This document shows, in pieces, positions 26,427 through 34,703 of a DNA stretch of 64,000 bases (position 1 is the first letter of the stretch; each line of letters begins with the position of its first letter). A program made the position numbers and the translations under genes. This stretch comes from Deltaproteobacteria bacterium (GTDB lineage Bacteria > Desulfobacterota > Desulfobulbia > Desulfobulbales > Desulfurivibrionaceae): contig DUZW01000010.1 in NCBI GenBank assembly GCA_013349295.1, positions 1-64,000 of the forward strand. The letters are read 5' to 3'. The notes below the pieces were generated by a model that was given only the letters and a program-made list of their open reading frames with translations, had not been told where the DNA came from and did no database searches.

Positions 26427-26951
26427 ATGAGCGCCCTGACGACCCTATTCAAAAAACTTGAAGAATCCATGACAGCTGCAACCTTTGCCGAGGCCGGCGA
26501 GTTCGAGACGGCCCGCCAGTTCCTCAAGTCAAATAAGAATGCGCACAAACGGGTACTCTTAGGAACCGACAAACCCGAGATCGAACCCAGAACAATCAGC
26601 TACGCCCTGCACCTCTGTCAGCGCTTGGGCGGCGGCCTGGAAATTTTCCATATGCTGCGCATGGCGGAAAATGAAACCAATCCCGGGTTGAGCCAGGAAG
26701 AAAAACCCCTCGCCGCCCTGAATGCCGCCCTTGAACCAAAAGGCGTTGTCTACCAGCCGGTCAGCGGCCCCGGCTGTCTGGCCGACGAAGTACTCCGGCA
26801 TGCAGGTGGCCGCCGGGATATCCTCTGCGTTGTCTTCGACACCCTGGAACCGGAAGGCACGACTTGCCGCAAGGCAAAAGAAAACATGATCGCAAGACTT
26901 CAGGCGCTGCACTGCCCCGTCGTGATGTACGCCGGGGCGGCCAGAACCTGA
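26427..26951 (+). CDS. FAEA-motif protein 2 with Usp-like domain
   Basis: 174 residues from ATG 26427 (the track start is a TTG four codons earlier). Residues 1-35 hold the shared motif (MTAATFAEAGEFETARQFL). The rest resembles a universal-stress-protein Rossmann-type domain: KRVLLGTDKPEIEPRTISY, LGGGLEIFHML, RDILCVVFDTLEPEG, LHCPVVMYAG. The GxxGx9G(S/T) ATP-binding loop of true Usp proteins is absent, so nucleotide binding is doubtful. It lies 15 bases after gene 1, within the same operon. Confidence 0.78.
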   Translation: MSALTTLFKKLEESMTAATFAEAGEFETARQFLKSNKNAHKRVLLGTDKPEIEPRTISYALHLCQRLGGGLEIFHMLRMAENETNPGLSQEEKPLAALNAALEPKGVVYQPVSGPGCLADEVLRHAGGRRDILCVVFDTLEPEGTTCRKAKENMIARLQALHCPVVMYAGAART

Positions 26952-26987
26952 GACATTTAACAAACTCAGATCAATAAGGGAGAAAAA

Positions 26988-27335
26988 ATGAGCATCACCA
27001 CCTTTGACAAAAACATGTCGGCCGTCGCCTTTGCCGAGGCAGGCGAACACGACACCGCCCGCCGGATCCTCGGCGAAAACGCCAAAAAGCAGTACGGGAA
27101 AGCCCCGGCTCCGGCGGCAAAAAGCAAGCCCTACCTGAAGACCATCATCTTCGGTACCATTTCGCTTTCCGCCTACTACATGCTTTTCACCAACGAAAAG
27201 CTGGTTACCGACACCTTCACCATGGGCGGTTGGCACTGGATATACCCTGTTGGCGCGGCATTCTTCTTCTCTTTCACCCATGGGGCCTTTGCCAGCAATC
27301 TGCTGAGCACCCTCGGCATTGAAGCAAAAAAATAA
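26988..27335 (+). CDS. FAEA-motif protein 3, membrane protein
   Basis: 115 residues. The N-terminal FAEA motif is present (FDKNMSAVAFAEAGEHDTAR), followed by a basic Ala/Pro/Lys linker (KAPAPAAKSKP). Two hydrophobic segments come next: TIIFGTISLSAYYMLF and WIYPVGAAFFFSFTHGAFASNLL. The soluble motif would sit on the cytosolic side. A good ribosome-binding site (AAGGGAG) precedes the ATG. It immediately precedes the TauE/SafE permease gene (39 bases), so it may be an accessory subunit of that transporter; this is inferred from position and topology. Confidence 0.8.
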   Translation: MSITTFDKNMSAVAFAEAGEHDTARRILGENAKKQYGKAPAPAAKSKPYLKTIIFGTISLSAYYMLFTNEKLVTDTFTMGGWHWIYPVGAAFFFSFTHGAFASNLLSTLGIEAKK

Positions 27336-27374
27336 ATCAGCCGCGCCGGCTTGACAAAAGGAGATATACCTACA

Positions 27375-28709
27375 ATGAAGAAGTTACTGATTATACTCAT
27401 GTTCGCCCTTGTTCCCCTGTCCCTGCTCGCCCAATCGGCCCTGGCCGCTGGCGGCCCCCCGACGGATATTCTCAAAGGGGTTATTACCGAAGTGAATGAA
27501 GCGGACCGCACCATTGTCTTCCAGAAACATGAAAACAAGGAATTCATGACCCTCACTCTTGGCGCTGATATGAAGCCCGAGGAGATGCGGATGAACAAAA
27601 AGGTCCTGATCAGCCTGGATAAAAATGCCGGGGAAAATGTGATGAAGGATGTCTCCATCATGTTCATGGACATGACCGCCAGCAAACTCCTGGCCCTGCT
27701 CGTCATCGGTCTGATTGGCGGCTTGCTCTCCGGCTTCATCGGCTCCGGCGGCGCCTTTGTCATGACCCCGGCCATGATGTCCCTGGGCGTCCCCGGCGCC
27801 GTAGCCGTAGCCAGCAACATGTGTCACAAGTTCCCCAAGGCCATGATCGGTGCCTACAAGCGGTGGAAATACGGACAGGCTGACATCAAGCTCGGTCTGG
27901 TCATGGCCACCACCGCCGTCCTCGGCGTACAGATCGGGATCATGATCCAGAAATCAATCCTGAACTCTTTTGGCAATGCCGGTTCAAACCTCTATGTTTC
28001 CACGATTTTCATGATTGTTCTCGTTTTTGTCGGCGGCTATGTCTTCTATGATGCATGGAAACTCGCCAAGGGCGACGGCAAAGAGACCGTAAGCAAACTG
28101 GCCGTACGCATGCAGAAGATTCAGCTTGCACCCATGATGCACTTCAAAACCGCCAAAGTGACCATCTCCGCCTGGATCACCATCCCGGTCGGCCTGTTCA
28201 CCGGCATGCTCGCAGCCACTATCGCGGTGGGCGGCTTCATCGGCGTTCCCGGCATGATCTATGTAATCGGCGCCTCCGCCGTGGTGGCCAGCGCCACCGA
28301 GTTGATCATCGCCTTTGTCATGGGCGCTTGGGGTTCCGTACAGTGGGGTCTCTCCGGCCTTATCGATATCCGCCTCTCCCTGCTGCTTCTGGCCACCTCC
28401 CTCATCGGCGTACAGCTTGGCGCCTTGGGTACCACCTATGTCAAGGACTACATCATCAAAGTGGTCATGGCCACCACCATGCTCATCGTTGCCGTAAGCC
28501 GCGGCGCCAAGATTCCCGGCTACCTGGCCGATCTTGACCTGATGACCCCGATGAGCGATCCCATTCACGCCCTGCTTGAAAGCGTCAGCTTCTGGGCACT
28601 GGTAACCGCCCTCGGCTCCGCCGGTCTCATCATCACCGTAGCCATGGTGAAGGGGATGTCCGCCGACCGCGATGCCAAAAAAGCCCTTGCCGGAGTCAAC
28701 CATGGCTAA
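27375..28709 (+). CDS. TauE/SafE-family permease with secreted N-terminal domain
   Basis: 444 residues. A signal peptide (MKKLLIILMFALVPLSLLAQ, cut near ALA-AGG) leads to a periplasmic beta-rich domain at about 25-105 (GVITEVNEADRTIVFQK, KKVLISLDKNAGENV). The TauE/SafE body follows with eight or so helices and its two repeated motifs: GLLSGFIGSGGAFVMTPAMM and GMLAATIAVGGFIGVPGMI. The family exports or imports sulfite, sulfoacetate, thiosulfate and other small sulfur-containing or organic anions. The extra periplasmic domain is not usual. GGAGATATACC precedes the ATG. It overlaps the Usp gene by 8 bases. Confidence 0.9.
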   Translation: MKKLLIILMFALVPLSLLAQSALAAGGPPTDILKGVITEVNEADRTIVFQKHENKEFMTLTLGADMKPEEMRMNKKVLISLDKNAGENVMKDVSIMFMDMTASKLLALLVIGLIGGLLSGFIGSGGAFVMTPAMMSLGVPGAVAVASNMCHKFPKAMIGAYKRWKYGQADIKLGLVMATTAVLGVQIGIMIQKSILNSFGNAGSNLYVSTIFMIVLVFVGGYVFYDAWKLAKGDGKETVSKLAVRMQKIQLAPMMHFKTAKVTISAWITIPVGLFTGMLAATIAVGGFIGVPGMIYVIGASAVVASATELIIAFVMGAWGSVQWGLSGLIDIRLSLLLLATSLIGVQLGALGTTYVKDYIIKVVMATTMLIVAVSRGAKIPGYLADLDLMTPMSDPIHALLESVSFWALVTALGSAGLIITVAMVKGMSADRDAKKALAGVNHG

Positions 28710-29559
28710 ATACCGAAAGATCCTCGTTGCCTACGACGGTTCCCCTTCGGCCAAAAGCGCACTCTCCCTGGCAAGCCAGCTTGCCAGGGAGGACAAGAGC
28801 TGGATCAAGGTTCTGGCCGTTGTGCCGCCCTACCAGGGGGACTTGGAACTTATCGGGGTTTCGGATATCAAAGAAACCATTACCGGACCCGGCCAGAATC
28901 TGCTGGCCGAAGCCCGAGAGCTGGCGGACCGCGAAGGGGTAAACATCCTGACCAATCTGGAACAGGGTGAACCCTATGAGCAGATTGTCCATGTCGCCGA
29001 GGAAGAAAACTGCGATCTCATCGTCATGGGCCGCAGGGGCAAAGGCTCGGTGGAGCGGGAACTCATGGGCAGCGTGACCGCCCGAGTCATCGGACATACC
29101 CGCAAGGATGTCCTAGTCATCCCGGAAAACGGCCAGCTCTCCTGGGAGAATGTCCTGCTGGCCACGGACGGTTCAACCTGTTGCGACAATGCCCTGGCCA
29201 GAGCCCTGGAGATAGCCCAGGAACGAAAGGCAAAACTCTCAGCGGTTTCCGTGGTCTACACCAATGATGAGTTTTACGCCCTCGGTCAGGAAGTCGTGAA
29301 GGAACTTTACCGGGATGCGGACAAGGTTCTCGACAAGGTAAAAAAATGGGCCGGGGATCTCGGGGTGAAAGCGGAACTGTTTGTGCGGGATGGCGAGCCC
29401 CATCAGGCCATCACCGCCATGGCGTCGGAAATCTCCGCCAGCCTTATCGTCATGGGTTCCCATGGCAGGAAAGGCTTGACCCGCCTGCTCATGGGCAGCG
29501 TCACCGAAAGGGTTATCGGCTATGCAGACTGCCCGGTCCTGATCTGCCACCTGTCGTAA
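28702..29559 (+). CDS. Tandem universal stress protein (two Usp domains)
   Basis: 285 residues. Domain 1 (residues 1-145: KYRKILVAYDGSPSAKSAL ... GRRGKGSVERELMGSVTARV) and domain 2 (150-285: NVLLATDGSTCCDNAL ... GSHGRKGLTRLLMGSVTERV) both carry the GxxGx9GS ATP-binding loop. The ATG at 28702 overlaps the permease stop by 8 bases. The stop TAA (29557-29559) is the beginning of repeat copy B, so the present C-terminus was set by that element. Last gene of the sigma-54 operon. Confidence 0.95.
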   Translation: MAKYRKILVAYDGSPSAKSALSLASQLAREDKSWIKVLAVVPPYQGDLELIGVSDIKETITGPGQNLLAEARELADREGVNILTNLEQGEPYEQIVHVAEEENCDLIVMGRRGKGSVERELMGSVTARVIGHTRKDVLVIPENGQLSWENVLLATDGSTCCDNALARALEIAQERKAKLSAVSVVYTNDEFYALGQEVVKELYRDADKVLDKVKKWAGDLGVKAELFVRDGEPHQAITAMASEISASLIVMGSHGRKGLTRLLMGSVTERVIGYADCPVLICHLS

Positions 29560-29661
29560 CGGTCCAGCAGCACCGCATCTGCGTTGTCATCGGTCGGCTC
29601 GTGTGCAACAGCACACTTCGCCGACCTCTTCCTAGCAGCCACGGTGCTGCTGAACCGTTAC
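29556..29661. repeat. 106-bp inverted-repeat element, copy B (full length)
   Basis: GTAACGGTCCAGCAGCACCG at the left end pairs with CGGTGCTGCTGAACCGTTAC at the right (19 of 20 bases). The reverse complement aligns with copy C along its whole length, including the central GTGTGC-TGTT-GCACAC hairpin. The left end overlaps the final codon and stop of the tandem Usp gene. Confidence 0.87.
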
Positions 29662-29709
29662 GTTTCTTTATTTTTTCCAATTTTCGGCTCTGTGCTGGAT
29701 GGTTACCGC

Positions 29710-29740
29710 ACGGGCGCTCATTCGAACGCCCGTTTTTTTT
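29710..29740 (+). terminator. Rho-independent terminator after the sigma-54 operon
   Basis: ACGGGCG, a ten-base loop, CGCCCGT, then eight T residues. It lies 150 bases after the Usp stop, just past repeat copy B, and would end the operon transcript before the radical SAM gene. Confidence 0.9.
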
Positions 29741-29809
29741 CAGCCATGGTCCCTCGCCTCGCTCTATTGACCATGGCATTCCCGCACCTATTCGGGTATC
29801 TTCACTGCC

Positions 29810-31321
29810 ATGCTCCTCATCCATCCCCCTGCCGCCAAAGCCTGCGAACCTCCAGCCGGGATTGCCCGTCTGGCCGGAGCCATCCGTGGCCACGGCCTGC
29901 CCTGCACCCTGCTGGACGCCAACCTTGAAGGCCAGATGTTTTTGCTCGCCGACCCACCCCCCGGTGCGGACACTTGGAGCATTCGCGCCGGCAAGAATCT
30001 CAACGATAATCTTGCGGCCTTACGCACTCAGGAGCTGTACCGAAACCCTTCCCGCTACCGGCGGGCAGTGGCGGATGTAAACCGGATGCTTGAACAGACC
30101 GGCCGGAGCCACCATCTGTCCCTCAGCCTTGCCAACTATCAGGAACAGGGCCTTTCTCCCTTGAGCAGCGCAGACCTCCTCCAGATAGCCGAAAACCCCG
30201 AGGCCAACATCTTTTTCCCCTATTTCTCGGCCCGGCTCCCCTGTCTTATCGAAGAGACCCGACCTGCCCTCATCGGCATCTCCCTGAACTACCTGAGCCA
30301 GGCTGCCACCACCTTTGCCATGATCGGCTTTCTCAAAAAACGCTATCCGGGACTGCCGATTGCAATAGGCGGCGGCCTGGCCACCTCCTGGCTGCGCAAC
30401 CCCGCCTGGCGCGACCCATTTGCCGGACTTATCGACCATTGCCTTGCCGGACCCGGCGAAGAAGCGCTGATCCGCCTCCTTTCCGGCGATTTTTCACCGC
30501 ACCACCAAACGCCTTCATATTCCGGCCTGCCACTGACCGACTATCTGGCCCCCGGCCTTATCCTGCCCTACGCCGCCTCCTCGGGCTGCTACTGGAACAA
30601 CTGCCTGTTCTGCCCGGAAAAGGCCGAAGGCAACCCGTACCGCCAGATTCCCCCGGCCACGGTACTGGCGGATATCGCCAGCCTGAAAGCCGCCACCAGC
30701 CCAGCCCTCCTCCATTTTCTCGACAATGCGGTGAGCCCGGCCCTGATGCAGGCCCTGGCTGCCGACCCGCCGGGCCTCGATTGGTACGGCTTTGCCCGGA
30801 TCAGCCCCCAGCTGGCCGAGGCCGATTTCTGCCGGGCCCTGCGCCGATCCGGCTGCCGGATGTTGAAACTCGGCCTTGAGTCCGGCGATCAGTCCGTTTT
30901 AGACGCTATGAACAAGGGACAGGATCTGGCCCTGATCGAAAATGTTCTCCACACTTTGGCCGAGGCCGGAATCGCCACATACATCTATCTGCTGTTCGGC
31001 ACCCCCTCGGAATCACTTGCCGAAGCGCGCCGGACCTTTGACTTCGTGGTCCGGCATCATTCAGCCATCACCTTTCTCAATCTGGCCGTGTTCAACATGC
31101 CGATCGGCAGCCCGGAAGCGCCCACGGTTTTGCGCAGCGAGTTTTACGGGGGAGACCTTTCCCTGTACACCGATTTCGAGCATCCGAAAGGCTGGTCACG
31201 CAAGGAAATCCGGAGGTTTCTCGGCCAGGAGTTCAAACGTCATCCGGCCATTGCCCGGATCCTCCACCGCGACCCGCCGCTTTTCACCTCAAACCATGCC
31301 GCCTTTTTCTGCCAGACCTGA
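29810..31321 (+). CDS. Radical SAM protein of the B12-binding type
   Basis: 503 residues. The N-terminal part (1-190) resembles a cobalamin-binding Rossmann domain (MLLIHPPAAKACEPPAGIAR, PALIGISLNYLSQAAT, LPIAIGGGLATSWL), though no clear DxHxxG ligand is seen. The radical SAM half starts with SSGCYWNNCLFCPEKA, a CX4CX2C cluster motif as found in some B12-radical SAM families rather than CX3CX2C. It continues with LKLGLESGDQSVLDAMNKG and a TIM-barrel pattern. The substrate is unknown. A terminator lies upstream, so it is a separate transcript from the sigma-54 operon. Confidence 0.87.
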   Translation: MLLIHPPAAKACEPPAGIARLAGAIRGHGLPCTLLDANLEGQMFLLADPPPGADTWSIRAGKNLNDNLAALRTQELYRNPSRYRRAVADVNRMLEQTGRSHHLSLSLANYQEQGLSPLSSADLLQIAENPEANIFFPYFSARLPCLIEETRPALIGISLNYLSQAATTFAMIGFLKKRYPGLPIAIGGGLATSWLRNPAWRDPFAGLIDHCLAGPGEEALIRLLSGDFSPHHQTPSYSGLPLTDYLAPGLILPYAASSGCYWNNCLFCPEKAEGNPYRQIPPATVLADIASLKAATSPALLHFLDNAVSPALMQALAADPPGLDWYGFARISPQLAEADFCRALRRSGCRMLKLGLESGDQSVLDAMNKGQDLALIENVLHTLAEAGIATYIYLLFGTPSESLAEARRTFDFVVRHHSAITFLNLAVFNMPIGSPEAPTVLRSEFYGGDLSLYTDFEHPKGWSRKEIRRFLGQEFKRHPAIARILHRDPPLFTSNHAAFFCQT

Positions 31322-31474
31322 AGTACTCCACCGGTCCGCCGGCCCCTTATTTTTTTTACTTTGACAAAATCTCCGGCGATTACCGATAATGATCACAAGA
31401 CACCGGCCTTGCCGGACCGGAAAAACCCAGCCGCTGGTCCTGTTCACACACATCAGAGAGGGGAGGTTGTTATT

Positions 31475-31897
31475 ATGTATAAAAAAATAATGGTTGGCTA
31501 TGATGGGACAAAATTCAGTGATTGCGCGCTAAAGGAGGCGATTGCCCTGGCAAAGGAATCCGGCGCCAAACTCCTTGTGGTGACCGCGCCGGAAATAAAT
31601 GTCGAACTCCAGGCCATGGCGCCGGAGGCGAATGAGATGATGGAAAAAAAGGCCCGTGGAGATCTGGATCTCGCCGCGAAAAAGGTAGAAGATGCCGGAC
31701 TTTCCTGTGAAACCAAAATCATCCTCGCGACCTCAGCCCAGGAGGCGCTGGTGGAAACAGCCCAAAAGACCAAGACCGACCTGATCGTGCTCGGCACCCA
31801 TGGCCGCAGCGGACTCATACGGCTGCTCATGGGCAGCACGACAGCGCGGGTCATCGGCCATGCACCCTGCAATGTACTGGTGGTGCGCTGCAAGTAG
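31475..31897 (+). CDS. Single-domain universal stress protein
   Basis: 140 residues from ATG 31475 with GGGAGG upstream; the longer ORF start is unsupported. Complete Usp fold: MYKKIMVGYDGTKFSDCAL, VETAQKTKTDLIVLGTHG, and ATP loop GRSGLIRLLMGSTTARV. Third Usp-type protein within 5 kb. It converges with nikO, 57 bases between the ends. Confidence 0.95.
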   Translation: MYKKIMVGYDGTKFSDCALKEAIALAKESGAKLLVVTAPEINVELQAMAPEANEMMEKKARGDLDLAAKKVEDAGLSCETKIILATSAQEALVETAQKTKTDLIVLGTHGRSGLIRLLMGSTTARVIGHAPCNVLVVRCK

Positions 31898-31954
31898 ATC
31901 GTTGCCCCTTTTCGTCTACAAACTGCCCCTTTCGGAGGGGAGGCTCTGGCCGTG

Positions 31955-31997
31955 CTAACTGTTCAGCAGTGCTGCAGATGCGGTGCTGTTGAACGAT
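31955..31997. repeat. Inverted-repeat element, shortened copy D
   Basis: CTAACTGTTCAGCAGTGCTG joined almost directly to CGGTGCTGTTGAACGA, that is the two ends of the 106-bp element without its middle. It encodes the end of NikO on the minus strand (SFNSTASAALLNS and the TAG stop). Confidence 0.7.
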
Positions 31998-32746
31998 TTT
32001 CCACTGCAAATCGGACAGCCCTGCATGGCAAAAGGCTTTTCCAACCGGCAGGCGGCAAGCAACGCTTCATCCCGGAAAATCTCGTAAGTCGGACCATCGG
32101 CCCTTACCTCCCCCTCGTGCAGGACGATGGTCCGCTCGCACAGCTCCAAAACCATATCCAGATCATGACTGGTAAAGATCCTGGTATGATGAAAGTCTTT
32201 CAACAGCCCCATGAGCTGTCGCCGGGCAAAAGGATCAAGCCCGCTGGTCGGCTCATCCATGACCAGGATGTCCGGCGACATGGCCAAGACCGTGGCAATG
32301 GCCACCCGTTTCTTTTCTCCGCCGGAGAGGTGGTAGGGCGGCTTGTCGCGCAGATGTTCGGCCCCTACCCTGGCCAAGGCGCCCCGCACCCGCTCTTCCA
32401 CCTCAGCCCCGGACAAACCAAGATTCAGCGGGCCAAAGGCCACATCGTCAAAAACAGTGGGCATGAACAGCTGGTCGTCCGGATCCTGAAAAACCATCCC
32501 CACCGTACGCCGGATCTCGGGCAGGGTGGCGGTGGTCAGGGGAAAATCGCCGATGCGGATCGCGCCCTGGCTGGTTGCAAGATAGCCGTTCAAATGAAGT
32601 AGCAGGGTGGATTTCCCCGCGCCGTTGGCGCCGATGATCGCCACCGATTCTCCATGGGTAATCCGGAAGGAGACACCCCGCAACGCCTCGGTTCCATCGG
32701 AATAGACATGACGCAGATCCTTGACCTCGACAATATGATGGCTCAT
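31955..32746 (-). CDS. nikO: ECF-type nickel/cobalt transporter ATPase NikO (CbiO-like)
   Basis: 263 residues from MSHHIVEVKDLRHVYSDG. Walker A GANGAGKST, Q loop VFQDPDDQLFMPTVFDDVAF, signature HLSGGEKKRVAIA, Walker B ILVMDEPTSGLDP and switch His (TSHDLDMVLEL) are all intact. The start overlaps the nikQ stop. The last 13 codons and stop derive from repeat copy D and have no family character. Nickel rather than cobalt is favoured by the divergent nikR. Confidence 0.94.
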   Translation of the reverse strand: MSHHIVEVKDLRHVYSDGTEALRGVSFRITHGESVAIIGANGAGKSTLLLHLNGYLATSQGAIRIGDFPLTTATLPEIRRTVGMVFQDPDDQLFMPTVFDDVAFGPLNLGLSGAEVEERVRGALARVGAEHLRDKPPYHLSGGEKKRVAIATVLAMSPDILVMDEPTSGLDPFARRQLMGLLKDFHHTRIFTSHDLDMVLELCERTIVLHEGEVRADGPTYEIFRDEALLAACRLEKPFAMQGCPICSGKSFNSTASAALLNS

Positions 32747-33555
32747 CAAAACTCCCCGGTGACGATCGTCCCCAGCAACTGGGAAACATTGAACAAACGG
32801 AACACCAAAAACAACCCGGACCATCCCGCAACGAAAAGAACCTCTTTGCCCCCGAACCGGGTTGTCCGGCGCGGGTGGAACTCCCCGGTAAAGCCCCTGG
32901 CCAGCATGGCAAGATGGATCCGCTCCGCCCGCAACCAGGTGCGGAGCAGAAGGTGACTGAGCAACGAGCCGTAGGAGCGCCACCCCAGCCCTTTCTTGCC
33001 AAAAGCGCGGAGGTCCCGAGCTCGGGCCGTGCGGCTGCCTTCTTCGATAAGCACGAAAAGATAACGGTAGAGAAAAAGAAGCTGTACGGTAAAAATCCGT
33101 GGCATGCCCAACTGGTCAAGGGCCTGACAGATCGCGGGAAATCCGGTTATGCCGACCAGGATAAGGGCGGCGCCGACCGTAAGGGTCGCCCGGACCAGAA
33201 TGGAGGCGCAAGAAAGCCAACCACCGCTGATCCCGATAGGGCCGAGACGAACCAAAACCGTCTGATCAAAAAGGGGATTGAACATGCCCACCATCAGGGC
33301 AAAGGGCAGGACCAACACAACCTTTTTGGCGATATGGCGAACCGGAAGGTTGCCAAGCGCCATGATCACCGCCGGGTAGAGAAAAAAAGGAAACAGGGCG
33401 GCCAGTTCGTACTTGCCCAAAGAAACCACGGTCAGGATAAAGCCCAGGGTCACCAGCACCTTGGCCCTGGCATCGAGCCGATGCATGCCCGTCTCTCCGG
33501 TGGCCAGCAAGTCAAGCCGCCTGAAGTCATTTACTGCTCCGACAATGGAGGCCAT
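32746..33555 (-). CDS. nikQ: ECF-type transporter T component NikQ (CbiQ-like)
   Basis: 269 residues, about six membrane helices. The coupling-helix motif is in IHLAMLARGFTGEFHP, matching the Ala-Arg-Gly signature of CbiQ/EcfT proteins that contact the ATPase. HRLDARAKVLVTLGFILTV is the conserved N-terminal part. The start at MASIVGAVNDFRRL is chosen over a 17-codon extension. It overlaps nikO at its end, and nikMN is upstream by 83 bases. Confidence 0.93.
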   Translation of the reverse strand: MASIVGAVNDFRRLDLLATGETGMHRLDARAKVLVTLGFILTVVSLGKYELAALFPFFLYPAVIMALGNLPVRHIAKKVVLVLPFALMVGMFNPLFDQTVLVRLGPIGISGGWLSCASILVRATLTVGAALILVGITGFPAICQALDQLGMPRIFTVQLLFLYRYLFVLIEEGSRTARARDLRAFGKKGLGWRSYGSLLSHLLLRTWLRAERIHLAMLARGFTGEFHPRRTTRFGGKEVLFVAGWSGLFLVFRLFNVSQLLGTIVTGEF

Positions 33556-33638
33556 TTGCCTCTCCTGAAAATAGAGAGGGGAAGAGGCCTTCCGCCTCCT
33601 CCCCATTGTTCACGCGACGCTCAAATTTCTTTGCTGCT

Positions 33639-34661
33639 TCAGGCCACCCTGCCTTGTTTCCGTAAAAAAATCCCACTCAAAAAGGCAATGACCAAGGTCA
33701 GCAGGCCACCGACCACCCCGGCCACACTGGTGCCCAGGGAACTTTCCTGCTCTGTCTCGTTTTCCGGTTGTTGCGCCGTTTTTTTGAACGTATAATCCGG
33801 CAGAAAGGCGATTGATTCCTGAAGTGCGGCGAGACCGGCATGCACTCCTTCCTGCGGCTGAGCAAGCTCTTCTCCGCCTGTAACACCGGCAATGGCCCAC
33901 TCCAGACCGTCCGGATTTTCTGAGGCATACCAGGAAACAACACCACCGGTCAACAGGGCCATGACTAAAAAGGCGGCCAAAACGTTGCGCAGCGGGGTTG
34001 CGCCAAGGGACCTGGCCTCGTGAACGCTCTTGATGATTTCCGGGCGGGCCTGATAGACAAAGGAGACCACAGCCCCGGTCACCAGACCCTCGACCACGCC
34101 GATGGCCAGATGGATCGGCTGCATAAGAGTGACAAAGGTGGCAAAAGGCAGAGAAGAAATCCCTGAAGCCACCGTCTCCAAAACCACGGAGAAGGCGCCC
34201 AATTGGAGGCCGATGATGGCGGCCGCCATGGCGGCCACGGTTATACGAGTCTTGTTCGGCACATTGCCGACCAACGGCTTGTAGATGAAGGGATAGGCGA
34301 TAAACGCCGGGAAAAACCCGAGGTTGAAAATATTGCAGCCCAGGGCCAGCAGCCCTCCATCGGCAAAAAACAACGCCTGCACCACAAGCACCGAGGCAAT
34401 GGTGATAAAGGCGGCAGCAGGCCCGAGCAAAACCGCCAGAAGAAGAGCGCCTCCCAGATGGCCGCTGGAGCCGGTGGCCGGGATGGCGAAGTTGATCATC
34501 TGCGCGGCAAAGATAAAGGCGCCCAGTACACCCATGAGCGGCGCCTTACCCGTATCCATTTCTTTGCGCAACTTTCTGGAACAGTATATGATGGCTCCGG
34601 CGGAAGCGGCCAACATGGTCCCGCCGACTGCTGGCGATAACAATGCATCTGCCATGTGCAT
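33639..34661 (-). CDS. nikMN: Nickel (cobalt) ECF transporter S component, NikM-NikN fusion
   Basis: 340 residues. The N-terminus MHMADALLSPAVGG carries the metal-binding Met-His start of NikM/CbiM proteins, and no extra residues precede it, which supports this ATG. Seven hydrophobic helices (residues 1-210) form the S component. The C-terminal part (about 230-340) with two helices and PDGLEWAIAG is the NikN/CbiN-like domain. The fusion form is common for nickel systems. Confidence 0.93.
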   Translation of the reverse strand: MHMADALLSPAVGGTMLAASAGAIIYCSRKLRKEMDTGKAPLMGVLGAFIFAAQMINFAIPATGSSGHLGGALLLAVLLGPAAAFITIASVLVVQALFFADGGLLALGCNIFNLGFFPAFIAYPFIYKPLVGNVPNKTRITVAAMAAAIIGLQLGAFSVVLETVASGISSLPFATFVTLMQPIHLAIGVVEGLVTGAVVSFVYQARPEIIKSVHEARSLGATPLRNVLAAFLVMALLTGGVVSWYASENPDGLEWAIAGVTGGEELAQPQEGVHAGLAALQESIAFLPDYTFKKTAQQPENETEQESSLGTSVAGVVGGLLTLVIAFLSGIFLRKQGRVA

Positions 34662-34703
34662 GGTGTTTTCTCCTTGTGCTTAAAAAAGTTATGCGATTAT
34701 CCG

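Noticed and set aside
33639-34661. Cobalt (CbiMNQO) assignment
   Set aside because: The divergent NikR with full nickel ligands and the MN fusion make nickel more likely; no cobalamin genes or B12 riboswitch were seen here.
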